A stretch of 64,000 nucleotides of DNA from contig NZ_JALOCH010000004.1 in assembly GCF_023227875.1 (NCBI RefSeq), positions 1 to 64,000 on the forward strand, in the 5' to 3' direction. The stretch is from Methanoregula sp. Its GTDB lineage: Archaea > Halobacteriota > Methanomicrobia > Methanomicrobiales > Methanospirillaceae. Below the pieces are notes generated by a model. The model was given only the letters and a program-made list of their open reading frames with translations, was not told where the DNA came from and did not search any database. Numbering within the stretch: position 1 is the stretch's first letter; each line of letters opens with the position of its first letter. Positions 59,351-64,000 of this stretch are shown in pieces. The position numbers were made by a program, and so were the translations under genes.

Positions 59351-60509
59351 TTATATCCACATCCCATCTCTTCCTTCCGCTAACCGCTCCCGTGCAATCG
59401 CCACCGCGCTTTTTAATTTCTGTTCCAGCAGTTTGCGGGAGGGCAGCTCAGTGAAGTATTCCGCAACCCGGATACCACTTGCTTCGAGCTGGAGGAGTTC
59501 AATATGCCCGTCCGAGGAACCAGCACAGAGGATCAGGCCGATGGGCGGGTCTTCACCCATCTGGCGGTCATACCGGTCCAGCCACCGCAGGTAGAGCTCC
59601 ATCTGTCCCTTGTCGGCCGCCCGGAACTTCCCGAGCTTCAGGTCGATAACAACAAGCCGGCGTAGTTTCCGGGGGTAAAAGAGAAGGTCGATATAATAAT
59701 CCTCATGATCGACAGTAATCCGTCTTTGTCGGGCAACAAACGAGAAGTCGGTACCAAGTTCGAGAATGAACCGCTCCAGCTCGCGAAGTATCGAATTTTC
59801 CAGGTCTTTCTCAGAAAATGTATCGGACAATCCCAAAAAATCAAGGAAGTACGGGTCCCTGAACACCATATCCGGTGTCATTACGTCCTCATCACGCAAT
59901 GCTGCGAGCTCTTTTTTTGCGAGTTCTTCCGGCTTCCTTGAAAGGGCAGTCCGTTCGAAGAGCATCCCCCGGATCTTTTCCTGGAGCACGCGGACACTCC
60001 ACCGTTCGAGCCGGCACATCCCGGTATAGAATTCCCGGGCAAGGGGATCTTCGATATAAATGAGATTACGGAAATGGGTCCAGCTCAATTGTCCACTCAG
60101 TGAGTGGACTATTGAACGGTCCGGAAAAACCTCTGCAAAACGGATCATGTTGAAGAGATTGGTTCTCGCAAACCCGCGGCCATAATGAGCCGATAACTGG
60201 TCCGATAACTGGTCCGATAACTGGTCCGATAACAGATCAACCACCTGTTTACCGTACGCCGCACGATCTTCGCCAGGAATCTCTTTTCGGATCCGCTCAC
60301 CGATATCCCAATAGAGCAGCACCATCTCAAGCGTTTATTCCTGCAGCAACCCGGATACGTGTTGACTCTACAAGGGACCGGATATCGCCAAGAAGAGCCA
60401 CTGATGATTCAGGATTATCATGGACCGGAAAAATTATTTCTCCAGTCGTTTTCTTTGATGGTTTCTTTAGATGTTCCATGATGAAAGCCACTGGATCTCC
60501 AAAAAACAA
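59351..60509 (-). pseudogene. Frameshifted YhcG-family nuclease
   Basis: The N-terminal part (60509-60327) ends IRSLVESTRIRVAAGINA and a stop. The rest (60325-59351, 324 codons from MVLLYWDIGERIRKEIPG) continues the family in another frame. Removing one A from the AAA run at about 60338 joins them as GITLEMVLLYWDIGERI, the normal DUF1016 sequence. The C-terminal nuclease part is intact (YYIDLLFYPRKLRRLVVIDL). Single-base frameshift, so either inactive or a recent mutation. Confidence 0.82.
60190..60234. repeat. 12-bp tandem repeat in YhcG coding sequence
   Basis: Three successive units of CTGGTCCGATAA (read on the plus strand) encode SDQLSDQLSDQLS on the minus strand. Each unit adds four residues, so copy-number change keeps the frame. 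Confidence 0.8.
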
Positions 60510-60529
60510 TTATTTTTTTCCCGGGATAA

Positions 60530-60678
60530 CAGATGAGGTGCGGAGGGTGAAAGTTTTCCCACGTCCTTTTCGCAGGCAGATCCGGGAATATTTCCCGGAC
60601 TTTTTCGGGAGAGGGGACGAGGTGTGCACGCCCGTTGCAGAAGAACATGCGGCCCGGGGCCTCATCCTGAGCGGTTGA
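60530..60678 (+). pseudogene. Fused fragment of two local families
   Basis: The frame reads KVFPRPFRRQIREYFPDFFG RGDEVCTPVAEEHAARGLIL SG and a stop. The first part matches the end of the chimeric gene at 56.4 kb (RNYFPDFFGSGDR). The second matches the TPVSEEHAVRLL segment of the GTDIYVRIK family. It has no start and lies opposite the YhcG 5' flank. Confidence 0.6.
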
Positions 60679-60732
60679 ACCAGCACCATCAGGATAATAC
60701 AAATACCCGGGCAGCGCCACCTCAGGGTTACT

Positions 60733-61398
60733 ATGGCCATCTCATCGAGCCCGTTCACGCTGGTCCTTATCCTCATCGCGCTCGCCATCGTATCGGCAGG
60801 GTGCACGGGCACGCCCGTCGCTGAGCCGCAGGCGGGCGGCACCATCCGTGCCTCCTCAGTCCCCCCGGCATCGGAGGTGTATCTCGATGGCGAATACCGG
60901 GGCTCCTCGCCTGCCATCATCGCGGACATCCCGGCCGGCCACCACACGCTGGAGTTCCGCAGGGAGGGTTACGAATCTGTCATGTATCCCGTCACGGTCA
61001 CGGGCGGCATGGAGGATATCAGGGTGACGCTCACCAGCACGAATTACACCCTGCCGGTCACCGTCGCGACAACGACCACACCTTCAGACGGTCTCCCGCA
61101 AATCCACGTGGACGGGTACTGGACGCACCCACCGGCGGGCCGCAGCACGGAAAACCCGGTATCGCTGGTCGTGCACACCGAGGCCTTCAATGTCGGGCCG
61201 GTGGATGCCCGGGAAGTGACCGCATCGGTAAATTTCTATTATGAAGGGAGGATGATCTGCTGGAACACCGTATACCTCGGGACACTTGCGGCCGGCGGCC
61301 ACGTGAGCCGGGACAACCAGTTCTCCTGCACGCTGCCATCGTCCATGTCGGACCAGGACCTGGAAGTCCGGTTTGAAAATGTGGTTGTAACGAAGTAA
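60733..61398 (+). CDS. PEGA-domain lipoprotein
   Basis: 221 residues. Signal sequence with lipobox VSAGC (Cys24), a PEGA domain (about 36-88: SVPPASEVYLDGEYRGSSPA, GHHTLEFRREGYESVMYPVT), a Thr-rich linker, and a beta-sandwich domain (about 110-221: VSLVVHTEAFNVGPVDAREV, ENVVVTK) like extracellular fibronectin-type modules. Anchored outside the membrane. A second, frameshifted copy follows at 61825. Confidence 0.88.
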   Translation: MAISSSPFTLVLILIALAIVSAGCTGTPVAEPQAGGTIRASSVPPASEVYLDGEYRGSSPAIIADIPAGHHTLEFRREGYESVMYPVTVTGGMEDIRVTLTSTNYTLPVTVATTTTPSDGLPQIHVDGYWTHPPAGRSTENPVSLVVHTEAFNVGPVDAREVTASVNFYYEGRMICWNTVYLGTLAAGGHVSRDNQFSCTLPSSMSDQDLEVRFENVVVTK

Positions 61399-61482
61399 GA
61401 CCGGCGCCCGGCCGGGAAGGGGACACACCATCCCGGTAATCGTAAGGGTCCGGAAAGAGACAGGAGCACTGGTTCTATTGTG

Positions 61483-61662
61483 CTATCGCTGTGATCGTTT
61501 GTTTTTTATCCAGAAGACATAGGGAAAACCAATACCGGTACTGCCGATCCCCAGGTCGAATAACGCCAGCCGTATTTTTCGCATAAACGAGTTGGGCCGG
61601 GTCCCGGCAATGATCGATTCCCGCGTTACCGGCCCCTGTGGCGGAACGAGTGCCGGAGACAT
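61483..61662 (-). CDS. Small hypothetical protein (59 aa)
   Basis: 59 residues from ATG 61662: MSPALVPPQGPVTRESIIAG, TRPNSFMRKIRLALFDLGIG, then STGIGFPYVFWIKNKRSQR. A TATA box (tataaaa, minus strand, 61678-61684) lies about 20 bases upstream, as expected for a leaderless archaeal message; this promoter is the main support. Not recognised. Confidence 0.5.
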   Translation of the reverse strand: MSPALVPPQGPVTRESIIAGTRPNSFMRKIRLALFDLGIGSTGIGFPYVFWIKNKRSQR

Positions 61663-61824
61663 AGTACAAAATTGTGATTTTATAGTTAAATGATCATGCA
61701 CAGCCATCTCCACGCTCCCACAGGGACCGGGAAGCCGGGAAAACGGTACAAAAAACAGCAGGCAGTTCCATCAAAAACAAAAATATAAAGACCTTTATAC
61801 TGACTTTTCCAGAGAAATACATAC

Positions 61825-62507
61825 ATGACATCCCGCACGCTCATAGTGACCCTCATCATAGTCACACTCGCCATTGTATCCGCAGGATGCACAGGCACCC
61901 CCGCTGCCCAGCCGCAGGCGTTGTCGGGGAACGGCACCCTCCATGCCACCACAGTACCGGCAGGAGCGGAGGTTTATCTCGACGGTGAATACCGGGGCCT
62001 CACGCCTTCCGCCATTGGCCCGGTCCCGGCTGGCCGCCACACGCTGGAGTTCAAAAAGAGCGGCTACGAGTCCGTGGAGCACCCCGTCACGGTCGTAGCA
62101 GGGGGATGGACGGGGTCTCGCTCCAGCTGAGGAGTATACAGACCATCATCCCGGCCAATACAACCGCAACCAGTCTTCCGCGTATCGACGCGCAAGGGTC
62201 CTGGGAGTACCAGTACGGGTTTAACAGCACCGCGGACCCGGAGAGATGGAACAGCACGACATTTCCGGTACCGCTGTTCCTGCACACCGAGTTTTCCAAT
62301 GGCGGGACGGCCGGTGCCCGGCAGGTGACAGCATCGGCAAATGTCTACCATGACGGGTTGATGACCTGCGAAAACCCCATGGACCTCGGGGCGATTGCAG
62401 TGAGCGGTCACGTGACCCGGGACATCGAGGTCACCTGCACGCTGCCATCGGGGTATATCGAACAGAACCTTGTGGTCCTTGTCGAGAACGTGACGGTGAA
62501 GGCGTAA
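61825..62507 (+). pseudogene. Frameshifted PEGA-domain lipoprotein
   Basis: The first frame (61825-62130) encodes the signal with lipobox VSAGC and a complete PEGA domain (AGAEVYLDGEYRGLTPSAIG, EFKKSGYESVEHPVTVVAGG), then runs out of frame. The second frame from about 62100 gives MDGVSLQLRSIQ and the beta-sandwich domain to NVTVKA at 62507. Adding one G to the run GGGGG (62101-62105) restores one 226-residue protein like the neighbour at 60733. Could be inactive, phase-variable or a sequencing slip. Confidence 0.85.
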
Positions 62508-62672
62508 GGCCGGCACGGGGGAGCTATGCCATGACCCGTTGTTCTTACCCGGAGTGCAGGATCTCCCGGCTGCTTCGGCCGGGGATTTGTGGAGGGGCTG
62601 TAGGTTTTCTTCGGCAATACGACCCGGATGTTTTTAAAACACCAGTACAAATAAACCGGATCAGGTGAGCCA

Positions 62673-63059
62673 ATGGAGACCATGAACATTCGGATACGGG
62701 GGGGAAAAGTAGGAATGCTGGTCCCCTGGATAAAAGAGAGTTTTCAGGAAATTCCCGGGAATTTTTTAAAATCCGGTGAGATACGCATTTTTGCAAAAGA
62801 GGAATATTATTTCAGAACCGGTTCAAACCTCCTTACTCTCGTAATCATGGATTTTGGAACACCGGACCGGTGTCTTGTGTCACTTGTTTCCGGGGGCGGG
62901 AGTGTAGGATTGTTCATACCGATATCATGGAACTCAGAAAACTCAGCAAATGCTGATTTTGTCTTCGATCTGAAAGCGGCCTGCCAAGAGTATTCCCTCG
63001 TTATTGAGGAGGTCCCCGGACCGGTATCCACGGGTGGGGTCCCGGATACGTACGGGTAA
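62673..63059 (+). CDS. Hypothetical soluble protein (128 aa)
   Basis: 128 residues from ATG 62673 (ATG 62682 is also possible). Alternating strands and a helix (SGEIRIFAKEEYYFRTGSNL, CLVSLVSGGGSVGLFIPISW). No signal peptide. Not recognised; monocistronic. Confidence 0.65.
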   Translation: METMNIRIRGGKVGMLVPWIKESFQEIPGNFLKSGEIRIFAKEEYYFRTGSNLLTLVIMDFGTPDRCLVSLVSGGGSVGLFIPISWNSENSANADFVFDLKAACQEYSLVIEEVPGPVSTGGVPDTYG

Positions 63060-63302
63060 TTCCCCCCGTAACGAAAACGGTACCGGCATATTCAGGGGCC
63101 TTGTCAAAAACGTCTTCCGGACCCTGTTGCATTCCTGATGACAATCTGCCGGATAACATACCAGCTCCCGGTGACGGGCGAGATCCATTCAGCAGATTGT
63201 TGACCGCAGCATTTTTTTCACTCTCGCCGGGGTGATTACATCCATGCCCGTTTTTGTAAAATGCGGGATGCCCGGCCCGGGGGCAGGCCGGCGGGTGTCC
63301 CG

Positions 63303-63416
63303 TTATATCACAAGCATCAGGAAGAGCAGGAAATACAGGGCAATCGAGACCGGGGGGACCAGCCGGAGCGACCAGTAGTTGACCTTCTGGATCCGGATCG
63401 TATCCTTATCTTCCAT
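63303..63416 (-). CDS. Possible remnant of a membrane protein (37 aa)
   Basis: MEDKDTIRIQKVNYWSLRLV PPVSIALYFLLFLMLVI ends in a membrane helix. The same frame upstream (GILILKY) looks like the continuation of a longer protein, but at 63457-63478 a perfect hairpin (GAAGAACT-tggagg-AGTTCTTC) of the variable-stem family interrupts it. Likely a truncated gene. Confidence 0.35.
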   Translation of the reverse strand: MEDKDTIRIQKVNYWSLRLVPPVSIALYFLLFLMLVI

Positions 63417-63584
63417 GTATTTCAGGATCAGGATGCCAGGGGTGTCCTCGACCTTCGAAGAACTTGGAGGAGTTCTTCTCATCCTCATGGTTCTGATGAT
63501 CCATTCGGAGTCTGGTGATGGTCTCGGACCCGCAGGAACCAACCTTTTTGCCTTCCGGGCCAGATTCACTTCTAAGGGAACCCC

Positions 63585-64000
63585 ATGAAGAACATCATCC
63601 TTATCGGCATGCCCGGCGCAGGCAAGAGCACCATGGGGGTGGTCCTTGCAAAGGCCCTCGGGCTGAAATTCATCGATACGGATCTCGCGATACAGGAAAA
63701 GATTGGGAGGCTCCTGCAGGAAATCATTGATACGGAGGGGGCCGGGGCGTTCAAGAAAATCGAGGAGGAGACAATACTCTCGCAACATGTTCACCATGCC
63801 GTCATTGCCACGGGGGGCAGCGTGGTGTTCAGCGAAACGGCGATGGAATACCTGAAGAGAGAGGGCGTAGTTGTTTACCTCAGGATCTCTTTTGAGGAAA
63901 TGGAAAAAAGGCTCAGGAACATCACGACCCGGGGCATTGTCCTGAACAAGGGCCAGAGCCTCCGGGAAATGTATGACGAGAGGGTCCCCCTGTACGAAAA
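63585..64000 (+). CDS. Shikimate kinase-like P-loop kinase (cut by window end)
   Basis: At least 138 residues, continuing past the window. NIILIGMPGAGKSTMGVVLA (Walker A GMPGAGKST), FIDTDLAIQEKIG, the lid/core GGSVVFSETAMEYL, and REMYDERVPLYEK match the AroK-like shikimate kinase family. Many archaea instead use a GHMP-type shikimate kinase, so this may be a paralogue acting on another small substrate or a transferred bacterial-type gene. AGGGAA precedes the ATG. Confidence 0.85.
   Translation, partial: MKNIILIGMPGAGKSTMGVVLAKALGLKFIDTDLAIQEKIGRLLQEIIDTEGAGAFKKIEEETILSQHVHHAVIATGGSVVFSETAMEYLKREGVVVYLRISFEEMEKRLRNITTRGIVLNKGQSLREMYDERVPLYE

Overview
The window looks like a chromosomal segment of a methanogenic archaeon, probably of the order Methanomicrobiales (Methanoregula-like). 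This is inferred from TATA-box promoters with very short or no leaders, archaeal lipoprotein (lipobox) and PEGA-domain proteins, membrane-anchored winged-helix regulators, mixed GC content, and a long list of families typical of these genomes. No rRNA, tRNA or CRISPR array was seen. Most of the window is accessory DNA: few housekeeping genes, many toxin-antitoxin (TA) and nuclease genes, many paralogous families and many decayed copies.

Region by region. 0-9 kb: unknown membrane and soluble proteins, a SAM methyltransferase, a lipoprotein, a HicBA pair, a metallophosphoesterase and a multi-pass membrane protein. 9-17 kb: an unknown proline-rich protein, two compact operons of small unknown genes, and a cassette of antitoxin-like, PIN-domain and large unknown genes. 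17-35.5 kb: five operons sharing one architecture. Each has a conserved structured leader of about 270 bp, then a secreted protein with an almost invariant signal peptide (MNIHKTVVVLLALLLAAMA...) but a different mature part, then membrane proteins and usually a small anchored MKFSDI-type protein that recurs four times. This resembles polymorphic secreted effector/immunity loci. 32-33.4 kb holds a Panacea/PemK-type TA pair next to the wreck of a PIN/antitoxin pair.

35.7-41.5 kb: a YhcG nuclease, two paralogous XRE-ImmA/PIN TA loci with related operators, and a PLD-fold protein. 41.5-47.6 kb: an AT-rich island with a DnaQ-type exonuclease facing a four-gene operon of DUF6884-like protein, UvrD-type helicase, Fe-S PD-(D/E)XK nuclease and DpdA. 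DpdA is the tRNA-guanine-transglycosylase relative that puts 7-deazaguanines into DNA, so this is a candidate DNA-modification or defence module of unusual composition. 47.7-49.3 kb: a C-protein-like regulator and an SRA-HNH (type IV) restriction endonuclease.

49.4-60.7 kb: a graveyard and nursery of small genes. It contains five full or partial copies of an unknown family (GTDIYVRIK...), an AbiEi/AbiEii pair behind 37-bp repeats, a Fic protein, a second HicBA, a VapC-like PIN pair, a frameshifted YhcG, and a dispersed repeat. That repeat ends in GGGGCTAGCCCACGCGGC and GCCCCGATGAGCGTC and is filled with hairpins whose stems vary while the loop stays (C)ATCA or TTCA. 60.7-64 kb: two PEGA lipoproteins (one frameshifted), small unknown genes and the start of a shikimate-kinase-like P-loop kinase cut by the window end.
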